In this document: positions 8,882 to 17,634 of the stretch, in pieces
Layout: each line of letters begins with the position of its first letter
How positions within the stretch are numbered: the first letter of the stretch is position 1
Assembly: GCF_003260265.1 (NCBI RefSeq)
Contig: NZ_QITQ01000003.1
Span: 124,001 to 188,000 of the forward strand
Direction: 5' to 3'
DNA from: Roseovarius amoyensis
GTDB lineage: Bacteria > Pseudomonadota > Alphaproteobacteria > Rhodobacterales > Rhodobacteraceae
Length of the DNA stretch: 64,000 nt
Translations under genes and position numbers: made by a program
Notes under the pieces: generated by a model
Seen by the model: only the letters and a program-made list of their open reading frames with translations
Database searches by the model: none
Told to the model about the DNA's origin: nothing

Positions 8882-11257
8882 TCAGACCTTGCCGGGCGCG
8901 TCCGAGGTGTTGGCCCAGCCATCGGCATCGGGCGACCATTCGCCGGCGTCGTCACGTTCCTCGCGGCGCAGGCGGCCCATCCGGCTGAGAACAAACCAGA
9001 TGACTGGCACCACCCCGCCGATGGCAAAGACCGCGCCGCCGAAGCTGCGCATATAGGTCAGCGTGCCGAACACCGGGCCCTGGATGATCTCCTGGCTGCG
9101 GGCAAACCACAGCCCCTCGCGCAGGACGGTGACGAGCTGGTACAGCCCCACCGGCAGCAGATCGAGGAACATCATCATCGCCACCCCGATGTTGAGCGAC
9201 CAGAACGCCACCCGCACCAGCCTGGGGTTCCAGGCCTCGACCTTGAACAAGTGCTGGCAACAGAACAGCATGCCCGCCAGCGCAATGTTGCCCTTGACCC
9301 CGAACATGGCGGCATGGGCGTGGTTGCCGGTCAGATAGGTGGCGTGCTCGAAATAGTTGATGATCGGCAGGTTGATCATCGAGCCCAGGACACCGGCGCC
9401 GAACACGTTCCAGAAATTGACCGCCAGTACGAAAAGCCACACCTCGTTCATGACGAAGGTCTGCCGCCCGGCAGCGTGAAAGCGGGCCGCGCGCGCCTTT
9501 TCCTGGCGCATCCGCCAGGCATCCAGCGTCAAGAGCAGCAGCGGCAGCACCTGCAGCGTGGAAAAGACGCTGCCAAAGGCGATCACGCCGGTTGGCTTGG
9601 CGATCCAGTAGAAGTTGTGCGCAACCCCCAGCGTCGCCGTGGCCATGAACAGATAGACCGCCAGAAAGATCACCCTTTCGGCCATCACCCGGTTGATCAG
9701 CCCCATCTGCACCAGCATGTAGGTCACGATGACGGTGGTGAAGACCTCGAACGTCACCTCGACCCACATATGCACCACCATCCAGCGCCAGAAATCGGCG
9801 ATGGCAAAGTTCGACTGCGGCGAAATGAAAAGCCCGAAGAACAGAAAGAACACCATCACTCCGCTGCCATAAAACAGCCACGCCGGCACCGACCACAGGT
9901 TGCGCCGCGTTAGCCAGGGGCGGATGCCGCGCCAGATGATCGCGATCCACAGAGAAAACGCCACCAGCAGCAGGATCTGAAAGGCGCGCCCCATCTCCAT
10001 GAACTCCCACCCCTGGCTGCCCAGCCAATAGGCCGCCGCCCCGGTCAGGATGCCGGTCTGCCCCGAATAGATGCCCAGCAAGGACCCGGCGCCGACGATC
10101 ACGCACAGCACGAACAGCAGGTCGATCAGCGCCTTTTGCCCGCGCGGCACCGGCGCCAGCCGGGGCAGGAAAAAGATGGTATAGCCCACCCAGCACATGA
10201 AGAACCAGAAGATCTGAAACAGCGTGTGATAGCTGCGCAGCACCGTGAACGGGATCAGATCGCCCAGGAACAGGCCGAACGGGCGTACGAAATCCGTCGC
10301 CGCCCCGATCCCCGCCAGCACCTGCAGGCCAAAGACCACCATCGTCAGGGCAAAGAACTTGTAGGTCGCGCGCTGCGTCTTGCGCACATGTCCGTTTTCC
10401 AGGTCATAGGTGGTCAGCGACCGTTCCTGGCTGCCCTCGAACGGGTCGTATTGCAGCGTCTTCATCTGGCCATAGACATAAAGGACGATCCCGATGCCGA
10501 TGAACAGCGCCAGGACAGACGCGATGCTCCAGATATAGTTGTCGGCCGTGGGCGTGTTGCCGACGTCGGGGTCGTAGGGCCAGTTGTGGGTATAGCTATA
10601 ATCCTGGCCGGGCCTGCTGGCGGCAGACGCCCAGCCGCCCCAGTAAAAGAACGCCGCCAGGTCGCGGATCTCGCCCGCATCGGTCAGATAGCCGGTCTGG
10701 AACAGTTCCTCGTAATCGGGGTCGTTGAACATGCGGTGATAGTGCTGCGCCACGTCCTCAAACGCGGCGGCCTGTCCGGCGCTGATCGAGATGGTGCCGG
10801 TGGCCTCGTCCCAGTCGTTTTGGCGCAACTCGCGGCGCACCTGCGCGGAAATGGCGTCGCGCGTACGGATCGACAGCTCGGCCCCCGGCGCCTCGGCGCG
10901 GGCCTCGGCCTCGTAATGGGCGATCATGCCGTCATAGGTGCGGTGCAGCGCGTCGGCGGTGAAATCGGGGCCGCGTTCGGCCCCGTCGCCCCAGAAAGAG
11001 CCATAGCTCATCAACCCGCGCAGGTGGAACACCTCCTTGCCGCGGTTGATCTGGTCGGCCGAGATCACCTGCGCCCCGTCGGGTCCGTGGAAACCGGCCA
11101 CCGGCGGCGCGCTGACATAGGTGGCCCGGCCCATATAGGCCAGCCCCACTGCGCAGACGAGGATGACAACAAAGAAATGCATGCCCCAGAATTTCTTGTT
11201 GATCAGCAGCCGGGCGATGCCGCCGAAACCGCCAGAGCGTGGTGTTGCGTGTGACAC
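8882..11257 (-). CDS. nod: Putative nitric oxide dismutase (qNor-family, Nod-like)
   Basis: This 791-residue single-chain NorB-fold protein has an N-terminal membrane helix (27-42), a periplasmic domain to about 240 and some 13 further helices. It keeps the heme ligands H344, H646 and H648, the metal ligand H496 in HMWVE, and glutamates E500 and E504. Where NO reductases have the FeB-ligand pair HH it has H547-N548, and where they have FSALE it has FSTLQ (Q569). The C-terminal RxxGD of qNors is RSFGG (G741). As I recall the published description, these are the changes that separate NO dismutase (2 NO to N2 + O2) from quinol NO reductase. GTG at 11257 has AAGG and GAAGGG upstream; an ATG at 11344 with GGAGG 11 bases upstream is an alternative giving 820 residues. 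Activity is inferred, not shown. Confidence 0.78.
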   Translation of the reverse strand: MSHATPRSGGFGGIARLLINKKFWGMHFFVVILVCAVGLAYMGRATYVSAPPVAGFHGPDGAQVISADQINRGKEVFHLRGLMSYGSFWGDGAERGPDFTADALHRTYDGMIAHYEAEARAEAPGAELSIRTRDAISAQVRRELRQNDWDEATGTISISAGQAAAFEDVAQHYHRMFNDPDYEELFQTGYLTDAGEIRDLAAFFYWGGWASAASRPGQDYSYTHNWPYDPDVGNTPTADNYIWSIASVLALFIGIGIVLYVYGQMKTLQYDPFEGSQERSLTTYDLENGHVRKTQRATYKFFALTMVVFGLQVLAGIGAATDFVRPFGLFLGDLIPFTVLRSYHTLFQIFWFFMCWVGYTIFFLPRLAPVPRGQKALIDLLFVLCVIVGAGSLLGIYSGQTGILTGAAAYWLGSQGWEFMEMGRAFQILLLVAFSLWIAIIWRGIRPWLTRRNLWSVPAWLFYGSGVMVFFLFFGLFISPQSNFAIADFWRWMVVHMWVEVTFEVFTTVIVTYMLVQMGLINRVMAERVIFLAVYLFMATATLGVAHNFYWIAKPTGVIAFGSVFSTLQVLPLLLLTLDAWRMRQEKARAARFHAAGRQTFVMNEVWLFVLAVNFWNVFGAGVLGSMINLPIINYFEHATYLTGNHAHAAMFGVKGNIALAGMLFCCQHLFKVEAWNPRLVRVAFWSLNIGVAMMMFLDLLPVGLYQLVTVLREGLWFARSQEIIQGPVFGTLTYMRSFGGAVFAIGGVVPVIWFVLSRMGRLRREERDDAGEWSPDADGWANTSDAPGKV

Positions 11258-11563
11258 GAGCCTTGTTTCCCTTCCATGGAATCGATCCGGCCCGCCAACC
11301 GGCGGGCGGCCCCCGCGGCGCACGAAACGGGCCCGCCGGGACATGGGCGGACAATCCTCCGAAACCCGGCGCAAAAAAATAACGTCGGTTAGAAATGCCG
11401 GAGAATTCGGGAAACAGAACGTTTCGGGCGGGTGTCCGGGGTAGGCGCGCACGCCTTCGTGACCGATGCGGGCGGGCAAATCCCGCCCCGCCGCTTGCGC
11501 GTGGCGGTGGGTGCAGCATAATCCGGGGGCCAGCGCCCCTGCGTGGTACAACCGGAATAGCAG
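11258..11563. other. Divergent intergenic region between nod-like gene and sterol desaturase-like gene
   Basis: These 306 bp hold the start regions of both divergent genes. A perfect hairpin GCCCGCC-aacc-GGCGGGC occurs near 11290-11307 (inside the longer alternative nod reading frame). An AT-rich patch with a run of seven A lies near 11373-11379. I found no TTGAC/T-N4-G/ATCAA palindrome here, unlike the nirS, sNOR and FNR-gene upstream regions, so control of nod is not evident. Confidence 0.5.
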
Positions 11564-12448
11564 ATGCCCGACAGATTGCTCGACGCTGAACCGACGATCC
11601 GCCTAGCCGTCTTTCTGGGCGTGCTGGTGGCGATGATGATGTGGGAAATCGCCGCCCCGCGCCGTCGGCAGGAGATGCCCCGTGTTTTGCGGTGGAGCAA
11701 CAACCTCGCCCTTGTCATTGTGGATACGGCGATCCTGCGGTTGGTCTTTCCGATGCTGGCGGTGGGGCTGGCGGTGATGGCGCAGGCCGGCGGCTGGGGC
11801 CTTTTTAACGTGCCGGACTGGCCGGGCTGGGTGACGGTCGTGCTGTCGGTGCTGGTCCTCGACCTGGCGATCTATCTGCAGCACGTCATGTTTCACGCGG
11901 TGCCGGCGCTGTGGCGGCTGCACCGGATGCACCATGCCGACACCGAGATCGACGCCACCACCGGGCTGCGCTTTCACCCGGTCGAGATATTGCTGTCGAT
12001 GGCGATCAAGCTGGCGGTGGTGGCCGCGCTGGGGGCGCCGCCGGTGGCGGTGTTGATCTTCGAGGTGCTGCTGAATGCGACGGCGCTCTTCAACCACGCC
12101 AACATCAACCTGCCGCGCCGGGTGGACCGGGTGCTGCGGCTGGTGATGGTGACGCCCGACATGCACCGGGTGCATCATTCGGTGATCCCGGCCGAGACCA
12201 ACAGCAATTTCGGCTTCAACCTGCCGTGGTGGGACCGGTTGCTGGGCACCTACCGGGCGCAACCCGTCAAGGGGCATCTGGGCATGACCATCGGGCTGGA
12301 ACGCTTCAGGGACCGGCGAGAGCTGTGGCTCGACCGGATGCTGTTGCAGCCGCTGCGCGGGCCGGCCTCGGGTCATATGCTGGACAGCGAAGCCAAGCAG
12401 GGCGAGGGCGACGCGATGCCCGGTGGACAGCCCCCGCGCGAGGGTTGA
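11564..12448 (+). CDS. Sterol desaturase / fatty acid hydroxylase family protein
   Basis: This 294-residue integral membrane di-iron protein has about four helices and the family's histidine clusters: QHVMFH (HxxxH, near 105), HRMHH (near 119), HANI and HRVHH (near 200). The family uses O2 to hydroxylate or desaturate lipids, sterols or carotenoids; the substrate here is unknown. It is divergent from the nod-like gene and upstream of nirX on the same strand (36-bp gap). The O2 requirement makes its position beside a possible O2-producing enzyme notable, but that link is inference. Confidence 0.85.
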   Translation: MPDRLLDAEPTIRLAVFLGVLVAMMMWEIAAPRRRQEMPRVLRWSNNLALVIVDTAILRLVFPMLAVGLAVMAQAGGWGLFNVPDWPGWVTVVLSVLVLDLAIYLQHVMFHAVPALWRLHRMHHADTEIDATTGLRFHPVEILLSMAIKLAVVAALGAPPVAVLIFEVLLNATALFNHANINLPRRVDRVLRLVMVTPDMHRVHHSVIPAETNSNFGFNLPWWDRLLGTYRAQPVKGHLGMTIGLERFRDRRELWLDRMLLQPLRGPASGHMLDSEAKQGEGDAMPGGQPPREG

Positions 12449-12484
12449 TGATCGTCCGGCCGTAACGCCCAAAGGAAGGCCGCC

Positions 12485-13378
12485 ATGCCCTGCACCCGCC
12501 GCCATTTACTGGCATGTTCCGCCGCTGCCCTGGTGATGCCCGGCGCCGCAAGGGCCGGTGTTCAGGCGCGCTGGCAGGGGGGGGCGATGGGGGCCGAGGC
12601 GTCGATCACCATCGCCGGGACCGACGCGATCGACGCACGCCCGGTCTTTGCTGCCGCCGAGGTCGAGATCGCGCGCCTTGAACGCATCTTCAGCCTGTTC
12701 GCCCCCCACGGCGCGCTGAGCCGGCTGAACGCGGCCGGGGTCTTGCCCGCGCCGCCGCCCGAACTGGTCGAGATGCTGGCGCTGTCCGACACGCTGAACA
12801 CCGCCACCGGCGGGGCGTTCGACCCGACCGTGCAGCCGCTGTGGCAGGCACTGGTTACGAGCGGCGATGTTGCGGCCGCGCGCGCGCTGGTCGGGTGGGG
12901 CGGGGTGGTGTTCTCTGCGGACGAGGTGCGCCTTGCCCGCCCCGGCATGGGGCTGACGCTGAACGGTATTGCGCAGGGCTTTGTTACCGACCGGATCGCG
13001 GCGTTTCTGCGGGATCGCGGGTTCGGCGATATCCTGGTGGACATGGGCGAAATCGCCGGGTTTGGCCACGCCGCCGATGGCGAGGAATGGCAGGCGCGCA
13101 TCGTGGCGCCCGATGGTCGGGTGGTCGGGCGCGTGGGGCTCAGGGACCGGGCGCTGGCCACCTCTGCGCCGATGGGCACGGCAATCTCGCCGGGGCAGGG
13201 GCACATCCTGTCCGCCGCCGGGCTGATGCCGCAACAGGCGCTGGTGGCGGTCTCGGCCCCCAGCGCGGCGGTGGCCGACGGGCTGGCAACGGCGCTGTGC
13301 CTGATGGATGCCGAGGCCGGCGCGCGTGCAGTGGCCGCCTTTCCCGGTGCCCGGATCGAGGCGATGGAGCCGGCCTGA
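12485..13378 (+). CDS. nirX: NirX-like FAD:protein FMN transferase (ApbE family)
   Basis: This 297-residue exported protein has a twin-arginine start (MPCTRRHLLACSAAALVMPGAARA) and ApbE features: TGGAFDPTVQPLW, LNGIAQGFVTD, ILVDMGEIAGFG, and the Mg-binding region ADGLATALCLMD. ApbE enzymes attach FMN through a phosphoester to a Thr/Ser of NosR/RnfG/NqrC-type domains. The obvious partner is NirI at 23290, matching the nirI/nirX pair of Paracoccus. A NosX assignment is possible if a nos cluster lies elsewhere, but the nir neighbourhood favours NirX. It converges on the CbiX gene with a 9-bp gap. Confidence 0.85.
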   Translation: MPCTRRHLLACSAAALVMPGAARAGVQARWQGGAMGAEASITIAGTDAIDARPVFAAAEVEIARLERIFSLFAPHGALSRLNAAGVLPAPPPELVEMLALSDTLNTATGGAFDPTVQPLWQALVTSGDVAAARALVGWGGVVFSADEVRLARPGMGLTLNGIAQGFVTDRIAAFLRDRGFGDILVDMGEIAGFGHAADGEEWQARIVAPDGRVVGRVGLRDRALATSAPMGTAISPGQGHILSAAGLMPQQALVAVSAPSAAVADGLATALCLMDAEAGARAVAAFPGARIEAMEPA

Positions 13379-13387
13379 GCCGGCGGT

Positions 13388-14083
13388 TTACGCCGCCGCC
13401 CCGCGCAGCGCCGCCGCCACGACCCCGGGCGCACCGGGGGCGCAGCCCAGCGGATCCAGCAACATGCCCTCGAACTGCGCCAGTTCCAGCGCCTCGGGGA
13501 TGTCGTCGGTCACATGGCCGCCCTTGGCGGCAAAGAAGGGCAGGCAGATGGATTTCGGCCCAAGGTCGAAGGCCTCATCGGCCAGATAGGGTGGTTCCTC
13601 GACGAAACCGACGCGGATTTCGGCGAGATTGGTTATCTCGGCCAGCGCATCCCGAAAGGCGTGGGTGTTGCGGGCCGAATTGGGGCTGCGGCCCGACCCG
13701 TGCGCGGCGATGAACACCCGCACATCATCAGCCTGCCAGCCCTCGTGGCGCAGCACCCCGGCAATCAGCTCGGCGGCCATCGCGGGCAGGCTCGGGTCGC
13801 GCCCGAAGGGGGGCAGAACGTGGGCCTTGTGGGTGTCCAGCCGCTGGCGCAGCGCCTCGCGGGTGAACCAGCCCTCGGTCATGAACATCGGATAGATCAG
13901 CGCACCGGGCCCGGCATCGACCAGCGCGGCATCCAGCGCGCCGGGCTTGGCCAGCGTCGCCGCACCGACATGCCAGCCGGGCAGGTCGCGCGCCACCCGG
14001 GAGGCAAAGTCGGACAGCACCGCCTCGGCCGGATCGGGGGCGGAGGGCTGGCCGTGGCTGACGATGATGACGGAGGGGGGCAT
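13388..14083 (-). CDS. CbiX/SirB-type sirohydrochlorin chelatase
   Basis: This 231-residue cytoplasmic protein contains two CbiX-like halves: VSHGQPS with H10, and AAHGSGRSPNS with H128 plus GGHVTDDIP with H190, the metal-inserting histidines of class II chelatases. It lies last in the nir operon direction, after nirN. Siroheme is the substrate of the NirDLGH decarboxylases, and NirE only makes precorrin-2, so a chelatase here would supply Fe2+ insertion. That role is inferred; cobalt or nickel specificity cannot be excluded. ATG at 14083 lacks a strong Shine-Dalgarno. Confidence 0.8.
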   Translation of the reverse strand: MPPSVIIVSHGQPSAPDPAEAVLSDFASRVARDLPGWHVGAATLAKPGALDAALVDAGPGALIYPMFMTEGWFTREALRQRLDTHKAHVLPPFGRDPSLPAMAAELIAGVLRHEGWQADDVRVFIAAHGSGRSPNSARNTHAFRDALAEITNLAEIRVGFVEEPPYLADEAFDLGPKSICLPFFAAKGGHVTDDIPEALELAQFEGMLLDPLGCAPGAPGVVAAALRGAAA

Positions 14084-14132
14084 TGATGCGCTCAACTGAA
14101 CTACCCCGCCCGGACCGCTTGCGGGCCGGGCA

Positions 14133-14160
14133 TGCGCCCGCCCGCCCCATGGCGGGCGCA
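14133..14160 (-). terminator. GC-rich hairpin between nirN and the CbiX gene
   Basis: TGCGCCCGCC (14133-14142) pairs perfectly with GGCGGGCGCA (14151-14160) around an 8-nt loop in the 147-bp gap downstream of nirN. There is no T tract, so it may attenuate or protect mRNA 3' ends rather than fully terminate. Confidence 0.4.
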
Positions 14161-14230
14161 TTCGCGCCTACCCGGGCGGTCGCATGCCCTCTGGTCGTCG
14201 ATGATCAAACCGGATTCAAGGCGCGGCGTC

Positions 14231-15796
14231 TTAATGACTGGTCCCCTCGGAAAATGTGATCTTGTTGAAGACATTGTATTTTCCGGATGGTTTGCGCATT
14301 GGCAGGCGGGTGATTTCCTCCAGCGTGCGGGCATCATAGACGATGACGGCGCCTTCGTCTTCCCACACCGAGACCAGCGCGCGCGACCCGTCGCGGGTGA
14401 ATTCCACATGCGCCACCGTCGCCCCCGGCACCGGGCGCAGGGTGCGCACGATCTTGAGGCTCTGCTTGTCGATCACATGCATCACGTCACGGTTGGGGCC
14501 AAAGAAAACATCAGCCCAGAAATAGGGCGAATTCTCATGACTGCGAAGAAAAAAGCCGGGGCCGTCGGTTTCGATGGTGCTGATCACCTGCCAGTCCTCG
14601 GTGTCGATGACCGACAGCTTGCCTTCCTTCAGGTGCGGGGTGGCCATGACCCGCCGTCCGTCGCGGTCCCAGGAAATCCCCGACCCCAGATGCGGCATGC
14701 CGGGCAGGGGCAGCTCGGCGATCTCGCGCCCGACATTGAGGTTGACGACGACGCCGCGCTCGGTGTCGCGGGTGGCGCCGATCAGGTTACGGTAGTCGTC
14801 GGAGAAAAAGAAATCGTCGATTGGTTCCGACAGCTCGATCCGGCGGCGGGCGAAGAGGCCCTCGGAAGATGGCAACGCCTCTATCATGCCCTTTTCGCGC
14901 GAATGCACGAAACCCTCATAGACGGGTTCGGCGTCGGGGTCGGTTGCGACCTCCCAAACCTCAGGCACGTCCTTGAGCGCGAGGATGAAACTCTGCCGTT
15001 GCGGCGCCTGGTAGACGGCTGAAACGCGGCTCTTGATCCCCGAAATGCTGAAGACCGGCATCACTTTGGCGACGCTCAGGTCGTCAGCGGACAGGATCGT
15101 CAGCGTCATCGGCAAGTAGTTCGCAACCGCCAGCCACTTGCCGTCATGGCTGATGGCGATATTGCGGCTGTTGAGCCCGGCGCGCACGCGCCCGACCTCT
15201 GCCAGTGACCAGATATCGTATTTCTGCACCCAGCCGTCGCGCGACATGATGAAGACAAAGCGCCCGTCGGGGCTGAACTTGGGGCCGCCATGCACGGCAA
15301 AGGGGGTGGCGAAGCGGTCGAGCACATCAAAGCTGTCGCCATCCAGCACGCTGACATGATGATCGCCGGTTTCCACCACCAGCGTGATGTTCAGCGGATC
15401 GGCCGTGAACACCGGCGCGTCGGCGGGGGTATAGCCCGGCGTCATCTCGCGGGTGGCGTTGATCTGGGCCTCGCCCCATTCGGGCACCTCGGCGAGCGGG
15501 GTGTTCAGGTAGGCGGCAAGCGTCTCTATTTCCTCTTGGGCCAGGATATCGGCAAATGCCGGCATCTGGGTTGCGGCGCGGCCTTCGGCAATCACTTGGG
15601 TCAGCTTCGGCCCCCGCATCCGCCCCAGGGTTTCGGGGATCAGCGCCGGCCCGGTGCCGCCCAGGCGGGTGTCGCCATGGCAGACGGCGCATTCGCGCTC
15701 ATAGAGCGCGTGCACATCGGGCTCGGCGGTGGCCGCAATTCCAGAAAGTGTGAAAATGACGGCAAACAGGGTGCTTACCCTGCACACCTCAACCAT
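14231..15796 (-). CDS. nirN: NirN, cytochrome c / d1-type protein of heme d1 biogenesis
   Basis: This 521-residue periplasmic NirS paralogue catalyses the last dehydrogenation that converts dihydro-heme d1 to heme d1 and hands it to NirS. A signal peptide (about residues 1-24) is followed by a c-heme site C36-AVC-H40, then an eight-bladed beta-propeller like the NirS d1 domain (repeats such as FSPDGRFVFIMSRDGWVQKYD, ISHDGKWLAVANY). The ATG at 15796 is the first Met before a hydrophobic leader; the ribosome site is weak. It is separated from nirJ by about 130 bp rich in hairpins, so its expression may be uncoupled. Confidence 0.9.
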   Translation of the reverse strand: MVEVCRVSTLFAVIFTLSGIAATAEPDVHALYERECAVCHGDTRLGGTGPALIPETLGRMRGPKLTQVIAEGRAATQMPAFADILAQEEIETLAAYLNTPLAEVPEWGEAQINATREMTPGYTPADAPVFTADPLNITLVVETGDHHVSVLDGDSFDVLDRFATPFAVHGGPKFSPDGRFVFIMSRDGWVQKYDIWSLAEVGRVRAGLNSRNIAISHDGKWLAVANYLPMTLTILSADDLSVAKVMPVFSISGIKSRVSAVYQAPQRQSFILALKDVPEVWEVATDPDAEPVYEGFVHSREKGMIEALPSSEGLFARRRIELSEPIDDFFFSDDYRNLIGATRDTERGVVVNLNVGREIAELPLPGMPHLGSGISWDRDGRRVMATPHLKEGKLSVIDTEDWQVISTIETDGPGFFLRSHENSPYFWADVFFGPNRDVMHVIDKQSLKIVRTLRPVPGATVAHVEFTRDGSRALVSVWEDEGAVIVYDARTLEEITRLPMRKPSGKYNVFNKITFSEGTSH

Positions 15797-15864
15797 TCTT
15801 GAAAAGGGGTGACCCCGGCCGCGGGTGGGGGTAAAGCCCCCGCCCTGGGGGGCGGTCGGGGGCT

Positions 15865-15884
15865 GCCCGGCGGTGCCGCCGGGC
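15865..15884 (-). repeat. GC hairpin in the nirJ-nirN gap
   Basis: GCCCGGCGG (15865-15873) and CCGCCGGGC (15876-15884) form a 9-bp perfect inverted repeat within the 130-bp gap between nirJ and nirN. Flanking G- and C-runs (15820-15862) can pair in further stems. There is no U-run, so it is not a classical terminator. Confidence 0.45.
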
Positions 15885-15926
15885 GGCACGGAGGACAAGG
15901 GAGTCGCGGATTTTTGGCCGAAAGCC

Positions 15927-17144
15927 TTAGTGAAAACGATGGGCCGGATCATGGCGCTTGCCTCGGAACGGGGTGACGGTCAGGCGCTCAAGGCCCGGCT
16001 CAATGCCGATCTCGGCGTCGTCGAGATAGCAGGCGGGGTCTTCGGCCCAGGGATCGCCGGTCAGTTGCAGTGCGCGGATGCGGGTGTTGCCGCCGCACAC
16101 GGCCTTGAACGCGCAGGCCCCGCAACGGCCCTTGAGCGGGCGCGGACGGCGGCGCAGCTGCGCCAGAATCGGGTCATCGCCGGTCCACAGCTCGGAAAAC
16201 TTTGCCGTCTTGACGTTGCCGACGGTGTAATCCGACCAGTAGGTGTCGGGGTGCACGCGGCCCATCGTGTCGATATTGGCCACGCCCAGACCCGACGAAT
16301 TGCCGCCCCATGCCTCCAGATGCTCGCGCAGATGCGCCACCTTGTCGGCCTCGAAGTGCCGTTCTGCCCACCGCAGCATGTAAACCGCGTCGGCGTCGTT
16401 GTTGCCGGTGACGATATCCAGCGGTGCATCCGTCGCCGCCGCCGCCCAGGCCCGGTCGATCAGCAGGTCCAGCGCGGCGCGCGTGTGGTCGTGCACCGCG
16501 TCCTCGCCCCGGTTCTTGTCGCCCCGCCCGGCATAGACCAGATGGCTGAGATAGAACTTGTCCACGCCTTCGTCGTCGCACAGTTTCAGCAGGTCGGGCA
16601 GTTGCGCGGCATTGTCGCGCGTCAGGGTGAACCGCAGGCCCACCTTGATGCCACGGCTCTTGCATTCGCGCACGCCCCGCAGCGCGTCGGCAAAGGCCCC
16701 GTCGACGCCGCGAAACCAGTCATTGGTCGCGCCGATCCCGTCGATCGAGATGCCGACATAGTGAAACCCGATCTCGGCCACGCGGTCGGCGGTCTCGCCG
16801 TGGATCTTGGTGCCGTTGGTGGAAAGCGCCAGGAAACGGACCTTGTCGCGCGCCGCCTCGGCCAGCTCGAAGAAATCGAACCGGCCCATAGGCTCGCCCC
16901 CCGACAGGATCAGCGCCGGCACGCCGAAGTCGCCCAGGTCGTCCAGCACACCCATCGCCTGTTCGTGGCTCAACTCGCCGGGGAAATCGACATCGGCCGA
17001 GACGGTATAGCAATGTCGGCATTTCAAGTTGCAGCGGCGGGTGAGGTTCCAGATCACCACCGGCTTGACCGCGCCGGTGCCACGCCGGGCCTTGACCGGG
17101 GTGGGGGTGACAAGCTGGTGCATGTATTCGGTGAGGCGGAACAT
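15927..17144 (-). CDS. nirJ: NirJ, radical SAM enzyme of heme d1 synthesis
   Basis: This 405-residue protein replaces two propionate side chains of didecarboxysiroheme by oxo groups. The radical-SAM cluster is C38-NLK-C42-RH-C45, followed by [11 protein letters not shown]. The C-terminal SPASM-type cysteines occur in [18 protein letters not shown] and PAC near the end and should hold a second FeS cluster. The ATG at 17144 has an excellent AGGAGG seven bases upstream. It follows nirH with a single intervening base. Confidence 0.94.
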   Translation of the reverse strand: MFRLTEYMHQLVTPTPVKARRGTGAVKPVVIWNLTRRCNLKCRHCYTVSADVDFPGELSHEQAMGVLDDLGDFGVPALILSGGEPMGRFDFFELAEAARDKVRFLALSTNGTKIHGETADRVAEIGFHYVGISIDGIGATNDWFRGVDGAFADALRGVRECKSRGIKVGLRFTLTRDNAAQLPDLLKLCDDEGVDKFYLSHLVYAGRGDKNRGEDAVHDHTRAALDLLIDRAWAAAATDAPLDIVTGNNDADAVYMLRWAERHFEADKVAHLREHLEAWGGNSSGLGVANIDTMGRVHPDTYWSDYTVGNVKTAKFSELWTGDDPILAQLRRRPRPLKGRCGACAFKAVCGGNTRIRALQLTGDPWAEDPACYLDDAEIGIEPGLERLTVTPFRGKRHDPAHRFH

Positions 17145-17145
17145 C

Positions 17146-17634
17146 TCAGCCCTCCTTTTGCCGGAGCCGCAGCCCCGTCTTTTTCAAAATGCGCGTCGAG
17201 TAAAGGATATCGCCGCCACGGCAGGCCGGGCCCAGCAGCGCCGCGACCTGCGCGCGCTTTTGCTCGACCTCGTCGCGGCTTTCGCCGTGGATCATGGCAA
17301 ACAGGTTATAGGGCCAGTCGGGCAGGGCGCGCGGGCGTTCATAGCAATGGCTGACGAAATCCAGCGCGCCGACCTGCGGCCCCAGATCGGCAATGCGGTC
17401 GTCCGCGACATCCCAGACCGACATGCCGTTGGCGGTCATGCCCAGGGCATAATGGTTGGGCGCCACGGCGATACGGCGGATGACACCGTCGCGCTGCATC
17501 CGTTCCAGACGGCAGCACAGCTCGCCCTCGTCCAGCCCCAGATCGGCGGCCACGGCGGCATAGGGCTCGGGCACCAGCGGCAGCCCGCCCTGGGTTGCGG
17601 CGATGATCGTCCGGTCGATGGTGTCGATGCTCAT
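17146..17634 (-). CDS. nirH: NirH, siroheme decarboxylase subunit
   Basis: This 162-residue Lrp/AsnC-like protein is part of the NirDLGH complex that decarboxylates the C12 and C18 acetates of siroheme. The HTH-like N-terminal half ([18 protein letters not shown]) and the conserved [17 protein letters not shown] and [21 protein letters not shown] are present. It starts at ATG 17634, overlapping the nirG stop (ATGA), so the two are translationally coupled. The HTH is a structural relic; no DNA binding is expected. Confidence 0.92.
   Translation of the reverse strand: MSIDTIDRTIIAATQGGLPLVPEPYAAVAADLGLDEGELCCRLERMQRDGVIRRIAVAPNHYALGMTANGMSVWDVADDRIADLGPQVGALDFVSHCYERPRALPDWPYNLFAMIHGESRDEVEQKRAQVAALLGPACRGGDILYSTRILKKTGLRLRQKEG

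Noticed and set aside
8882-11257. Calling this gene an ordinary quinol-dependent NO reductase (norZ/norB)
   Set aside because: One of the three FeB histidines and the conserved FSALE glutamate are replaced, as is the C-terminal Asp; a normal NO reductase would be expected to keep these.
12485-13378. Naming the ApbE gene nosX
   Set aside because: No nosRZDFYL genes are in the window, while nirI, a flavin acceptor, is linked; nirX is the simpler name.
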